Origin: DYQY01 sp964643725
GTDB taxonomy: Bacteria; Margulisbacteria; Riflemargulisbacteria; GWF2-35-9; DYQY01
Assembly (NCBI GenBank): GCA_964643725.1
Contig: CAZXTL010000011.1
Span: forward strand, 1 to 52,698
DNA: 52,698 nucleotides
Reading direction: 5' to 3'
The notes under the pieces are model-generated. The model was not told where the DNA came from. It saw only the letters and a list, made by a program, of their open reading frames with translations, and did no database searches. How positions within the stretch are numbered: position 1 is the stretch's first letter; each line of letters opens with the position of its first letter. Both the position numbers and the translations under genes were made by a program. Of this stretch, positions 1 to 9,541 are shown in pieces.

Positions 1-1716
1 TTTGATCAACTCCGACAGTTGCTGATTTAGAAACATAAGTTTATCAAAATCACCATTTTTTTCAAGCTCAATTATCTGTTTCGTAAGCTCTGCTATCTTT
101 TCCCGACCATTTCTCTTTTTAATTGTATCCAATGCTTCTTGTAAAAAGAACTTCGGATTTGCATAATTATCTTTCATACAAATGCTAATTATATTCTGGC
201 TTGAAACTAAATCACACAAGAACTGCACGTCCTTCTCTGGATTATTATTAATTAATGCAAATATTTTTTTATGCTCAATATCAGAAAAATCCTCGACTAA
301 AAAACTACTTAAAAAATCTTTTCTTAAAGAAGTATGACTTAACAAAATTGCCAGCACATCTTCCTCAAGCTTATAAAATTTATCTTTTGAGCCTTTATCC
401 ACCTTATAATCCTTCTTTTTGGATGATGAAATTGAATTATATGTAAAAAAATAACTTTTAACTTGATCTAAATCTACTCCCAATTTTTTAGCCATAATGG
501 AAATATACTCATTTTTAATAATATCATTCTCGAATCTAAGAATAGCCTTAAGTTCTTTTAAAACCCTCGATTTGTCTTCCACTGCCATCTTAGCTACTCC
601 GTTTACCTTACTATGTATACCAATAGAATGATCTATCAAAAACTCTTTATAGGTAATTGCTTCTACCATTTGTTTTCTAAAACTATCAACACCATATTTC
701 TTAATATATTCATCTGGATCTTTACTGTCTTTTAGTCCTATAACTTTTACCTCAACCTCAGGATCCTGCAAAACATCGTTTACCCGATACATTGCATTTT
801 TGCCTGCGTCGTCATTATCAAAACACATGTATAATAATTTCACGAAACGTTTTACCAAATTAAATTGTTGCGGTGTAACAGCTGTTCCTAATACTGCAGA
901 TATATTCTTAATGCCTGCCTGATAAACGCTTATTGCATCCATATAACCCTCAACTAAAATTAATTGATCATTGTTTTCCCTAATATACTTTTTGGCCATA
1001 TTTAGTCCATAAAGCACATTACTTTTATGATAAAACCTTGTCTCTGGAGAATTAACATATTTTGCACCCTCGCCAGAAATAATCCTTCCTCCAAATCCTA
1101 AGGTTCTACCCTGTAAATCAATTATTGGAAACATAAACCTCTTATAAAAACGATCCTTCACTTTGCCTTGTGCATCAATGCCTATTCCAATATCAATAAG
1201 ATCGTCCTTAATGTCATTAACATCTTTAACCCCTAATAGTTCATCACAATAAACTTTGGAAGAATACCCAAGCTGAAAAGTATCAACAGTTTCTTGATCA
1301 AGACCTCTCGTTTTTAAAAAGTTTTTTGCTTCCTCATTGCTTAACTGACTATGATAGGAGTCCTTCACCTTACTTAATAATAAAAAACCTACCTCTCTAT
1401 CATCTTTCTCGAAATTTATCATCTGATCATCATTTATCTCTACGCCTGATTTTTCAGCTAAGAGTTTAACCGTATCAATAAAACTAAGACCGTCTATCTT
1501 CATTAGAAATGTAAATACATTGCCTCCTGCTCCACACCCAAAACAATGGAATATTTTCTTATCTGGACTTACAACAAAGGATGGTGTTTTTTCATTATGA
1601 AAAGGACAAAGACCTTGAAAATTAAGGCCTCTTTTACGAAGCTTTACGTATTGACCTACAATTTCTACAATGTCACTTCTTTCCTTGATTAACTCTAAAG
1701 AATTTTCATCTACCAT
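1..1716 (-). CDS. dnaG: DNA primase DnaG (C-terminal end cut off by window edge)
   Basis: Synthesises RNA primers for replication at the fork together with the DnaB helicase. I translated the minus strand: the frame is open from an ATG at 1716 to base 1, giving 572 codons with no stop, so only the extreme C-terminus is missing (family about 600 residues). The N-terminal CHC2 zinc finger is visible (C37, H40, C58, C61, in contexts LCPFHNE and FHCFGCG). The TOPRIM catalytic core follows, with LVEGYMDA and the acidic FDNDDAGKNA. The C-terminal third is helical and lysine-rich, as expected for the helicase-binding region. The start lies 5 bases after the stop of the peptidase gene upstream, so the two are probably co-transcribed. 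The sigma factor gene that often follows dnaG would lie outside the window. Confidence 0.95.
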   Translation of the reverse strand, partial: MVDENSLELIKERSDIVEIVGQYVKLRKRGLNFQGLCPFHNEKTPSFVVSPDKKIFHCFGCGAGGNVFTFLMKIDGLSFIDTVKLLAEKSGVEINDDQMINFEKDDREVGFLLLSKVKDSYHSQLSNEEAKNFLKTRGLDQETVDTFQLGYSSKVYCDELLGVKDVNDIKDDLIDIGIGIDAQGKVKDRFYKRFMFPIIDLQGRTLGFGGRIISGEGAKYVNSPETRFYHKSNVLYGLNMAKKYIRENNDQLILVEGYMDAISVYQAGIKNISAVLGTAVTPQQFNLVKRFVKLLYMCFDNDDAGKNAMYRVNDVLQDPEVEVKVIGLKDSKDPDEYIKKYGVDSFRKQMVEAITYKEFLIDHSIGIHSKVNGVAKMAVEDKSRVLKELKAILRFENDIIKNEYISIMAKKLGVDLDQVKSYFFTYNSISSSKKKDYKVDKGSKDKFYKLEEDVLAILLSHTSLRKDFLSSFLVEDFSDIEHKKIFALINNNPEKDVQFLCDLVSSQNIISICMKDNYANPKFFLQEALDTIKKRNGREKIAELTKQIIELEKNGDFDKLMFLNQQLSELIK

Positions 1717-1721
1717 TGAGT

Positions 1722-2807
1722 TTAATCTTTTGCCTTTTTTACAATCGCCATAAGATATTCTGTAGCTTTAACCATGTCTGATATCCTGATTTCTTCATCA
1801 CATGTATGCACGTTTCTCATTCCAGTACTAAGCACAACGGTTGGGATCCCCATTTTATTAAAAATATTTGCATCACTTCCCCCACCACTGGCCTTCTCCT
1901 GATGTTTAACCCCAATACTCTGAGCTGCTCTTTTACATATTTTAAGAAGATCTTTTTCTTCTGAAACATCAAAGGAATTATAATCTTTAGTTTCGTTAAA
2001 AATAACCTCTGCCCCAACCTTTTTACATTCCTTAACAAAGGCCTCTTTCATATCGTTTATATGTTTTTTTACTTTCTTCTTTGATAAACTACGAACTTCA
2101 CCTTTAATTTTCACTGAGTCAGGAACAATATTTGTAGCTTTCCCTCCATTAATAATCCCAATATTAGCAACAGTATCAGCATCAATTCTTCCTATCTTAC
2201 AAGCTGAAATCGCTCTAGACGCAGCAACAATCGCATTAACGCCTTTTTCTGGCTCTATCCCTGCATGAGCGCTGCGACCTTTGATGTCCGCAATAAAACT
2301 ATAATGAGTAGGCGCTTTAACGACAACGGTACCTATGTCTCCTCCTGTGTCTAAAACAAACCCATAATCAACTTGTATAGGCTGAAGTTCTTTAGCACCT
2401 TTAAGCCCAACCTCTTCCTTAACTGAAAAGATTACTACAACAGAAGTTGTTTCAAGCTCTTTTTCTTTTATCAAATATAACATCTCCATAATCTCAGCTA
2501 TCCCTGACTTATCGTCACCACCCAAGATAGTGTCACCTTTAGATATAATCTTGTCACCTTTAACTACAGGTTCTATGCCATTCCCAGGAGTAACGGTATC
2601 CATATGTGCTGAAAATAGAAGCGATTGGCCGGTAATTTTCCCATGAAGAATAGCATAAATATTGCCCATTTTATCTAAAGCAACATCTAATCCAAGATCG
2701 CAAAGCTTCTTTTGAAGATATTTGCTAACCTTTTTTTCTTTACCAGATTCGCTATCGATTTTAACTAACTCTATAAAATTTGAGACTAACCTTTTTGAAT
2801 TTACCAT
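1722..2807 (-). CDS. M20 family peptidase, PepT-like
   Basis: Predicted cytoplasmic zinc-dependent aminopeptidase of the peptidase T-like branch (M20), which trims tripeptides or other small peptides. Metal and catalytic motifs are present in order: SAHMDTV, GGDDKSG, KEEVGLKGA, and the C-terminal ASGGGSDANIF followed by NVHTCDE. The frame is open up to 2915, but I place the start at the ATG at 2807 (MVNSKRLV). An AGAGAGG ribosome site sits about 10 bases before it, family homology begins there, and the extra 36 residues are Cys-rich and hairpin-derived. The result is 361 residues, typical for the family. dnaG follows directly. The exact substrate cannot be read from the sequence. Confidence 0.9.
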   Translation of the reverse strand: MVNSKRLVSNFIELVKIDSESGKEKKVSKYLQKKLCDLGLDVALDKMGNIYAILHGKITGQSLLFSAHMDTVTPGNGIEPVVKGDKIISKGDTILGGDDKSGIAEIMEMLYLIKEKELETTSVVVIFSVKEEVGLKGAKELQPIQVDYGFVLDTGGDIGTVVVKAPTHYSFIADIKGRSAHAGIEPEKGVNAIVAASRAISACKIGRIDADTVANIGIINGGKATNIVPDSVKIKGEVRSLSKKKVKKHINDMKEAFVKECKKVGAEVIFNETKDYNSFDVSEEKDLLKICKRAAQSIGVKHQEKASGGGSDANIFNKMGIPTVVLSTGMRNVHTCDEEIRISDMVKATEYLMAIVKKAKD

Positions 2808-2835
2808 AAATATATAACCTCTCTTTAAAAAAAAT

Positions 2836-2874
2836 CCCCCACTACGCATTTGCTTTACAAATAGCTTCGAGGGG
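2836..2874 (-). repeat. Hairpin in the peptidase leader
   Basis: An imperfect palindrome: CCCC/GGGG outer arms, an internal loop, then an ATTTG (2848-2852) / CAAAT (2858-2862) inner stem. It lies about 30 bases upstream of the peptidase ribosome site and would be in its 5' leader. It may belong to the small palindromic repeats of this genome (compare 41110-41140) or act as an RNA hairpin. The rest of the 2808-3131 gap is AT-rich and holds the glgP promoter on the other strand. Confidence 0.4.
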
Positions 2875-3056
2875 CAAGCAAAATCCAAATGACAAATACT
2901 ACAAATTAAATCCAAATAAACAAAACAAAAAAATAATTACTTATGTTCAGTATCTTATTAACAAATCAACAAAAAAACACCCATATTAATAGTTACTGCT
3001 AAATAATACCATAATCATTGGTTATATTTAATCTGTATTATTTATCCATAAATGAT

Positions 3057-3085
3057 TCCAAAAATCACTACTCCTGTGATAAAAT
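3057..3085 (+). promoter_or_regulatory. Probable sigma-70 type promoter of glgP
   Basis: TTCCAA at 3057-3062, a 17-base spacer, and TAAAAT at 3080-3085 preceded by TGA (an extended -10, TGn). The predicted start of transcription is near 3092, giving a ~40-base leader with a GGGGAA ribosome site before the ATG at 3132. Confidence 0.45.
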
Positions 3086-3131
3086 ACACTCGGTTAAATT
3101 ATAGATACTATCTATATTAAGGGGAACTACT

Positions 3132-5612
3132 ATGAATGATAATTACAAGGAAAGGCTCTCTGATATTTTATCGAGAAAAGAGCACGAAGTTCAACCTATT
3201 GAGGAATCCTTTAGGCATAATCTAACTCATAAAATTGTTAAAGATGAATACAACTCAACTCCAAGGGATATTTATAATGCATTAAGCTATACCATTATGG
3301 ACCACCTTGCTGAAGGATGGCTTGAAACACAAAGACAACATCATTACCATGATGCTAAAAGAGTATATTATTTTTCAATGGAATTTTTAATTGGAAGACT
3401 TTTAAAAATGAACATCAACAATCTTCACATTAATTGCCATGTTCAAGAATTGCTATCTAAACTTAATTTTGACTTTAATACAATTGAGGAAATGGAAGAA
3501 GATGCGGGGCTTGGAAATGGAGGATTAGGAAGACTTGCTGCCTGCTTCTTAGACTCAATGGCTACACTCAATATACCTTCCTTTGGCTATGGAATCCGCT
3601 ACGATTACGGACTTTTCAAACAAGATATTGAAAATGGATGGCAAAGCGAAAAGCCTGACAAATGGCTTGAGTATGGTTATCCATGGGAAATCGCTAGATC
3701 AGAAAAGTATACAATAAACTTTTATGGGCACGTTGAAAAACATCAAGACAGCGAAGGCAAAGAAGTTGCAACTTGGAAAAATACAAACAAAGTGTTTGCT
3801 GTTCCCTATGATATTCCTGTTCCAGGATTCAGCACTAAAACAGTCAATACCTTAAGGCTTTGGTCAGCCAAAAGCGACGATGAATTTAAACTTCAAATAT
3901 TTAATAATGGGGATTTCATTAATGCCTACGAAGAAAAGCTTCAAGATGAAAATATAACAAAAATTCTTTATCCTAATGACAATGTATACGCAGGCCAAGA
4001 ACTAAGATTGAAACAAGAATACTTCTTCAGCGCCGCATCTTTGCAAGATATTCTCAGAAGATTCAAAGAAAATGAGAACAATGAATTAATAAACATACCA
4101 GATAAAATCGTCATTCAATTAAATGACACTCACCCTGCGATAGCAATACCTGAACTTCTTAGAATTCTTATTGATGAAGAAAATTTAGATTTTGATACTG
4201 CCTGGGAAATAACCAAAAAAACTTTTGCTTATACCAACCACACCTTACTACCAGAAGCCCTAGAAAAATGGCCTGAAAGAATGTTTGCATATATGCTTCC
4301 AAGACACTTAGAAATAATATATTTGATAAACTCAAAACTCATGATAGACATCCAACTAAAATTTGGTCCAGATATGGGAAAAATGAGAAAAATGTCCATT
4401 ATTGAAGAAGGTAGCGAAAAAATGGTAAGAATGGCCTACCTTGCAGTTGCTTGTTCTTTCTCAGTAAACGGAGTATCAGAACTCCACACTGAATTAATTA
4501 AACAAGAACTTCTTCCGGAATTCTATACACTATATCCTGAGAAATTTAGAAACAAAACCAACGGCATAACACCAAGAAGATGGCTTTATAAATGCAATAG
4601 TAGACTATCAGAGCTCATTACTTCCAAAATTGGAACAGGCTGGATAACCAACCTTGACGAACTTAAAAAACTTAATACTCTTAAAAACAAAGAACACCTA
4701 TTTGAAGGTTGGGATATAATTAAAACTAATAACAAAAAAGATTTTTCTAATTGGTTAGAAAAAAAGTATGGATTTTGTTTTGATCCTCTTTCTTTAGTTG
4801 ATGTGCAAACAAAAAGAATACATGAATATAAAAGACAATTGATGAACATAATGCACGTAATTCATCTATATATACAACTTAAAAATAATCCAAATATGAA
4901 TTTTACACCAAGAACAGTTCTTATTGGAGGCAAATCAGCACCGGCTTATCATATCGCAAAGCTTTACATTAAATTAATTAACAATGTTGCCAAAGTAATA
5001 AATGCCGATCCAAAGGTAAATGATAAACTAAAAGTCTTCTTCATTCCTAACTACAATGTTTCTGTAGCAGAGAAAATAATACCAGCTGCTGATCTTTCAG
5101 AACAAATATCTACGGCAGGCAAAGAAGCGTCAGGAACAGGGAATATGAAATTCGCACTAAATGGTGCATTAACAATAGGAACCCTTGATGGAGCTAATGT
5201 AGAAATTAAAGAAGAAGTTGGAGATGATAATATCTATATCTTCGGTCTTACTTCAGAAGAAGTTATTGCTCTTAATAATAAAGGATACGACCCTAGAACA
5301 TATTTAAATAGCTATGAACCTCTTCAAGAAATCCTTGAGCTTATCAGAAACGGTTTTTTCAGTCCTGAACAACATGACCTCTTTTATCCAATCTACGCTA
5401 ACCTGGTTAATGTTGACCCTTATATGATTATGGCTGACTTTCAGTCCTATGTTGAATGTCAAGAGCAAGTTTCTGCTGACTTCCTTAATAGAGAGCTATG
5501 GATAAATAAATCAATTGCTAACGTTGCCAACATTGGAAAGTTCTCCAGTGATAGAACTATTGCTGAATACAATTGGGACATCTGGAAAGCTACTCCTATT
5601 GAATTTAAATAA
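3132..5612 (+). CDS. glgP: Glycogen/alpha-glucan phosphorylase
   Basis: PLP-dependent GT35 phosphorylase that releases glucose-1-phosphate from glycogen or maltodextrins in the cytoplasm. The 826-residue length is normal for the GlgP/MalP family. Visible hallmarks are EDAGLGNGGLGRLAACF near residues 122-138, the glucan-contacting region RYDYGLFKQ, and the pyridoxal-phosphate lysine K673 in GTGNMKFALNG followed by TIGTLDGANVEI. The start is supported by a GGGGAA site 8-10 bases upstream. The downstream serine hydrolase gene begins 11 bases after the stop and is probably co-transcribed. No glycogen synthase or branching gene lies in the window. Confidence 0.97.
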   Translation: MNDNYKERLSDILSRKEHEVQPIEESFRHNLTHKIVKDEYNSTPRDIYNALSYTIMDHLAEGWLETQRQHHYHDAKRVYYFSMEFLIGRLLKMNINNLHINCHVQELLSKLNFDFNTIEEMEEDAGLGNGGLGRLAACFLDSMATLNIPSFGYGIRYDYGLFKQDIENGWQSEKPDKWLEYGYPWEIARSEKYTINFYGHVEKHQDSEGKEVATWKNTNKVFAVPYDIPVPGFSTKTVNTLRLWSAKSDDEFKLQIFNNGDFINAYEEKLQDENITKILYPNDNVYAGQELRLKQEYFFSAASLQDILRRFKENENNELINIPDKIVIQLNDTHPAIAIPELLRILIDEENLDFDTAWEITKKTFAYTNHTLLPEALEKWPERMFAYMLPRHLEIIYLINSKLMIDIQLKFGPDMGKMRKMSIIEEGSEKMVRMAYLAVACSFSVNGVSELHTELIKQELLPEFYTLYPEKFRNKTNGITPRRWLYKCNSRLSELITSKIGTGWITNLDELKKLNTLKNKEHLFEGWDIIKTNNKKDFSNWLEKKYGFCFDPLSLVDVQTKRIHEYKRQLMNIMHVIHLYIQLKNNPNMNFTPRTVLIGGKSAPAYHIAKLYIKLINNVAKVINADPKVNDKLKVFFIPNYNVSVAEKIIPAADLSEQISTAGKEASGTGNMKFALNGALTIGTLDGANVEIKEEVGDDNIYIFGLTSEEVIALNNKGYDPRTYLNSYEPLQEILELIRNGFFSPEQHDLFYPIYANLVNVDPYMIMADFQSYVECQEQVSADFLNRELWINKSIANVANIGKFSSDRTIAEYNWDIWKATPIEFK

Positions 5613-5622
5613 TTAATATATA

Positions 5623-6930
5623 GTGATCAATAGAATATATTGGACAATATTAACGCTGTTTGTAATAGTGTTATTTGTCGCTTTTTACTTAACTGTTTCT
5701 TGTAAACCTCCTGCAAACAAAGAAGTCAAAGATTCAGTCTTGGACGCTTCATTAACTGCAATCATGAAAGAATATGGAGTAGTTGGATGTTCTCTTGCCG
5801 TAATTAAGAATAATCAAAATATCTATTATTACAACTATGGATTAGCAAACATCAAAACAAATGAAACTATGTCCAGCAACCATTCAATACGACTAGCCTC
5901 TATAAGTAAACTCTTAACATCAATCCTTCTCCTAAATGTACTAGAAAGACATCCTTCCACTAATATAAATGAACCAATATCAAAACTACTAGAGATTCCA
6001 TTTAATAACCCAAACTTTAAAGATGATAAAATCACTTTAAAAGAATTAGTGTCACACACCTCAAGTTTCTCGCCGAATCAAACACCCTCTGAAGAATTCA
6101 TAAATGAAAGCATATTCAACCGCGGATTAAACATCTCAGAAATAATAAAAAGCAACGGAAAATATTATCGCGATTACTACTGGGATGATACGTTCCCTCC
6201 TGGAGACAGATACTCCTACTCTGGGTTCAACTTCTTAATTATCGCAACAATTCTTGAAAAAATTACAAAGCAAAGATTTAACCAACTTGCACATACTATT
6301 CTAATCAACAAACTGCAACTTCAAAACACACATCTGGCTACTTCTTTACCTCTAGCAGAAACTAAATATGCAATAGGTTATAACGTTATAAATGATATTC
6401 CCAAAATTGCTCTTGATGATAATAAATTTCAACTCAGAATCGTTAATAAAAAATATGTTATTGGAAAAAATCCTACCATCCATTCTCCTCAATCAAGCTT
6501 TCGTTCAAACATAGTAGATCTCTCAAAGGTAATGAAAATGCTTCTGAATAATGGAGTATATGAAAACACAAGAATACTTAACAAAGACAGTATAAAATTA
6601 CTTGAAACTCCTATTTTTAAAACCACCACTATTCATAGAGGATTAGGAACGGAAATAAACTATCAGTTAATACCAGGCATAAAAATGGTGGGGCATTCTG
6701 GCAATGCTTATGGAATACTTACTCACTTTTTCTATAACAGAGAAGAAGACTTTGGCATTATCTTCATAATTAATGGCCTTAAAATGTTAGTTTATGAAGA
6801 AGGTGGTGATCACTTACAGATTGAAAGAGAAATACCAAAAATAATATACGATAGACTAATTAAGCAAAAATATGAATCACCACAAATAACTGCGACTAAG
6901 AACTTTACTCAAAAAAAATCTAGAAATTAA
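5623..6930 (+). CDS. Beta-lactamase-fold serine hydrolase, membrane-anchored
   Basis: Member of the class C beta-lactamase / penicillin-binding-protein-like family (PF00144), acting outside the cytoplasmic membrane. The catalytic S-x-x-K tetrad is S93-ISK96 in RLASISKLL. The expected tyrosine region is YSYSGFN, and the third motif is HSG in MVGHSGNAYG. Residues 5-25 form a hydrophobic signal or anchor ending in VSC27, a weak lipobox, so it may be a lipoprotein. The start is a GTG with no strong ribosome site, consistent with translational coupling to glgP 11 bases upstream. The 3' end overlaps the convergent acyltransferase gene by 4 bases. It could be a D-Ala peptidase, esterase or amidase; the sequence does not decide. 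Confidence 0.85.
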   Translation: MINRIYWTILTLFVIVLFVAFYLTVSCKPPANKEVKDSVLDASLTAIMKEYGVVGCSLAVIKNNQNIYYYNYGLANIKTNETMSSNHSIRLASISKLLTSILLLNVLERHPSTNINEPISKLLEIPFNNPNFKDDKITLKELVSHTSSFSPNQTPSEEFINESIFNRGLNISEIIKSNGKYYRDYYWDDTFPPGDRYSYSGFNFLIIATILEKITKQRFNQLAHTILINKLQLQNTHLATSLPLAETKYAIGYNVINDIPKIALDDNKFQLRIVNKKYVIGKNPTIHSPQSSFRSNIVDLSKVMKMLLNNGVYENTRILNKDSIKLLETPIFKTTTIHRGLGTEINYQLIPGIKMVGHSGNAYGILTHFFYNREEDFGIIFIINGLKMLVYEEGGDHLQIEREIPKIIYDRLIKQKYESPQITATKNFTQKKSRN

Positions 6931-9437
6931 AGGTTCTTTTCTACCGCAAGTTTAATAAGTTTATTCAACTCTTCAACTGTTCTACCCTTTGGACTAATCC
7001 TTTCTCCAAAAGTTAAAGATAATTTATGTCCAAAATTAGGAAGAATACTTCCTTTAGGAATCACCTTAAATGTACCATCAATAGTCATTGGAATAATATC
7101 AATGTTAAACTTATTAGCCAAATAAGCTGCTCCATCTTTAAATTCACCTATTTTCCCATTCTTTGTTCTTGTACCCTCAGGGAAAATAATTAACGAACCA
7201 CCTTGTCTTAAGATATCAGCTCCTGCTTTAAGTGCAGGGAAAATATTAGCTCCTCTATCGACAAAAATTAAATGTGACCAAGGAAAAATATATTTCAAAA
7301 ACTTAAGCTCCTTTTTGCTTATCATAAAAATATTATTCCTCAACCTAAGAGGTATTGTCGCTAAGACAAGAATAACGTCAAGATTTGACTGATGGTTGCA
7401 AACAAGAATGCATTCCTTTGCTTCTTTTAGCAAAGCTTTATTCTTTACCTTGTAACCAAAAAATAATACAGCTATAAGCTTTATAAGCTTCACCAGCAAG
7501 AGAACTATAGGATTAAAAATAATAAACTTTTTTGTAAGTATCTTCCCTGTAAAAAGTTCGTCTTCTCTACTTTCTAAATCTGAAACCTCAGGCAAAGAAC
7601 CAACATACTTAATCAAATCAATTACTACAGAAATAGACATAAACTTATCCATATCAATCTTTACCTTAAAATTCCTCTCTAATTCCATAACAAATTGTAT
7701 CTTGCTAAGAGAATCAAGACCGAGATTATCTAAACTCAAGTCAAGATAAACTTTAGTAAGACTAAACTTCTTGATAATAAACTTTATAAGCTGTTCTTCT
7801 CTTTCATTCGTTGGCTGTATGTTATATTGAGAAACAAAATTTATATCATCAGAACATTGATAGCTTCCTTTTTGTAGGTTAGCAATCACCTCTCTAATCA
7901 TCACCTTCTTTGTGGATGTTCTAGGTAACGGTTCAAATGATAATGAAAAGTCTGAGACTCTCATATAGTCAGGTAGAAGATTATTTAATCTATTAACTTC
8001 TGCCTTTATCTGTTGATATGCAGCTCCAGAAACATGTTCTGGAACGATTACAGCATCAACTATAATGTTATGATTTTTCTCGTAACCAAATACTGCAACC
8101 TCATTTATTAATTCGGAGGTGATGAATAAATCTTCTATTTCCTCAGGGAACACATTCTTGCCAGAATCAAGAACAATAATGTTTTTTGTGCGTCCTGTAA
8201 TACGAAGATTTCCTTTTATATCAATTAGACCTACATCGCCAGAACTGAACCACCCATCATTGTCAAAAACCTCAGCATTAGCTTTATCATTATTTAAGTA
8301 TCCCATCATTACAGAAATACCCTTAATCCAGATTTCACCGATACCTCTTGCATCTTTATTTCTAATCTCTACAAAGTTACCCTTTGTAGGTGTTCCAACA
8401 CAACCAGCAGTATTTTCGTGCACCTTATTCGCAACAGCAACTGCAGTTGTCTCTGTTAAGCCATAACCTTCTAATATAGTAAATCCCATATTGTGATATG
8501 CCTTAAAGTACTTCGGCTTAAGAGAGGCTCCCCCACTTACAAAAAATTTAAGTTGTTCACCAAATACTTTATGGATAGGTTTAAAAATTGCTTTTGGAAT
8601 AATACCTAACCCTACCTTTTTGAAAACATGAGAATAAGCTACCATAAATTTTAAGATTTTATACTTAACTGCTGATTGATTCTTCGCTTTATTTAGAATG
8701 CTATCAAAAAATAACTCCCACAGCTTTGGAACGCCTGGAAATACAGTAACAGGATAATCTTCTAAAGACTTAATTATATCTGGACCTTTTAAAGAAGGTT
8801 GCACAACTATACTTGAACCATTTATGATAAAAGCTAAAAAAGTAGTTATAAGTCCAAAAACATGATAAAGAGGCAATAAAGCTAATACTACGTCAGGAGC
8901 ATCTAGCAGTCCCATGTGCTCTATGCCAGCATAACAAGTATTAACAATGTTATTATGAGAAAGCATTACAATCTTTGGATCTCCAGTAGTGCCTGAAGTA
9001 AACAACATTGCAGCACATTCTTCTTTATTCAACTTAGAGGAAATATACTTACTGCTATCAGAAAGTGCATTGTTCAGTTCAACAGAAATGAACCTAACTT
9101 GTTTATCTGATTTATACCCCATATCATCAGAAACAAATGCATATTTACAATCTATCCTAGCAAGCATCTTCTGATGATGTTCAAAACTTAAATGATTATC
9201 TAAGGCAACAACAACCGCACCTGAATAAGCTATACTAAGATATGTAATCATCCATTCACCACTATTAGATGCTATCAAAGCTACAGGGTCTTTGGGTTTT
9301 ATGCCAAGTGATTGGATATAGGCAGCTCTTTGTTTTATAAGCTCATACGCACTAGCATAAGTAATATCAGGTTGGAGATAAATATTGCCAGCGAATTTCA
9401 AGAAATATTTGTCGATATATTCTGGCAACGTGTACAT
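6927..9437 (-). CDS. Acyl-activating enzyme / acyl carrier / PlsC acyltransferase fusion
   Basis: Three lipid-metabolism modules in one 836-residue protein. Residues ~1-520 are an AMP-forming acyl-CoA/acyl-ACP synthetase (AMLFTSGTTGDPK P-loop, EGYGLTETTA, SGDVG, GRTKNIIVLDSGKN). A phosphopantetheine carrier domain has the attachment serine S576 in LGLDSLSKIQ. A hydrophobic linker at ~640-670 leads to a PlsC-type 1-acyl-glycerophosphate acyltransferase with NHQSNLD (~680) and FPEGTR (~750). This suggests activation of a free fatty acid, loading on the internal carrier and transfer to a lysophospholipid at the membrane, analogous to E. coli Aas but with inverted domain order and its own carrier. 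It ends convergently, overlapping the preceding gene by 4 bases. Confidence 0.92.
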   Translation of the reverse strand: MYTLPEYIDKYFLKFAGNIYLQPDITYASAYELIKQRAAYIQSLGIKPKDPVALIASNSGEWMITYLSIAYSGAVVVALDNHLSFEHHQKMLARIDCKYAFVSDDMGYKSDKQVRFISVELNNALSDSSKYISSKLNKEECAAMLFTSGTTGDPKIVMLSHNNIVNTCYAGIEHMGLLDAPDVVLALLPLYHVFGLITTFLAFIINGSSIVVQPSLKGPDIIKSLEDYPVTVFPGVPKLWELFFDSILNKAKNQSAVKYKILKFMVAYSHVFKKVGLGIIPKAIFKPIHKVFGEQLKFFVSGGASLKPKYFKAYHNMGFTILEGYGLTETTAVAVANKVHENTAGCVGTPTKGNFVEIRNKDARGIGEIWIKGISVMMGYLNNDKANAEVFDNDGWFSSGDVGLIDIKGNLRITGRTKNIIVLDSGKNVFPEEIEDLFITSELINEVAVFGYEKNHNIIVDAVIVPEHVSGAAYQQIKAEVNRLNNLLPDYMRVSDFSLSFEPLPRTSTKKVMIREVIANLQKGSYQCSDDINFVSQYNIQPTNEREEQLIKFIIKKFSLTKVYLDLSLDNLGLDSLSKIQFVMELERNFKVKIDMDKFMSISVVIDLIKYVGSLPEVSDLESREDELFTGKILTKKFIIFNPIVLLLVKLIKLIAVLFFGYKVKNKALLKEAKECILVCNHQSNLDVILVLATIPLRLRNNIFMISKKELKFLKYIFPWSHLIFVDRGANIFPALKAGADILRQGGSLIIFPEGTRTKNGKIGEFKDGAAYLANKFNIDIIPMTIDGTFKVIPKGSILPNFGHKLSLTFGERISPKGRTVEELNKLIKLAVEKNL

Positions 9438-9464
9438 CTTTAAATTATACGCATAGGCTAGCTT

Positions 9465-9492
9465 TAGTTCAATAGTTCACTAGTTCAATAGT
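9465..9492. repeat. Short direct repeat upstream of the acyltransferase fusion
   Basis: A 12-base word, TAGTTCAATAGT, occurs at 9465-9476 and again at 9481-9492, separated by TCAC. It sits in the 104-base gap between the GT2 gene and the start of the fusion gene. Similar tandem intergenic words occur upstream of ilvB and of the LRR-like gene. Confidence 0.7.
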
Positions 9493-9541
9493 CAAAATCA
9501 AGAAAAAATTTTACGAAGTCACTAAATAATAAATCAAGCAA

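Noticed and set aside
2808..2915. 36-residue N-terminal extension of the PepT-like peptidase
   Set aside because: It reads through a hairpin and lacks family homology; AGAGAGG points to the ATG at 2807.
8119..8466. Plus-strand open frame opposite the acyl-activating domain
   Set aside because: It is a shadow of conserved AMP-binding codons, with no ribosome site.
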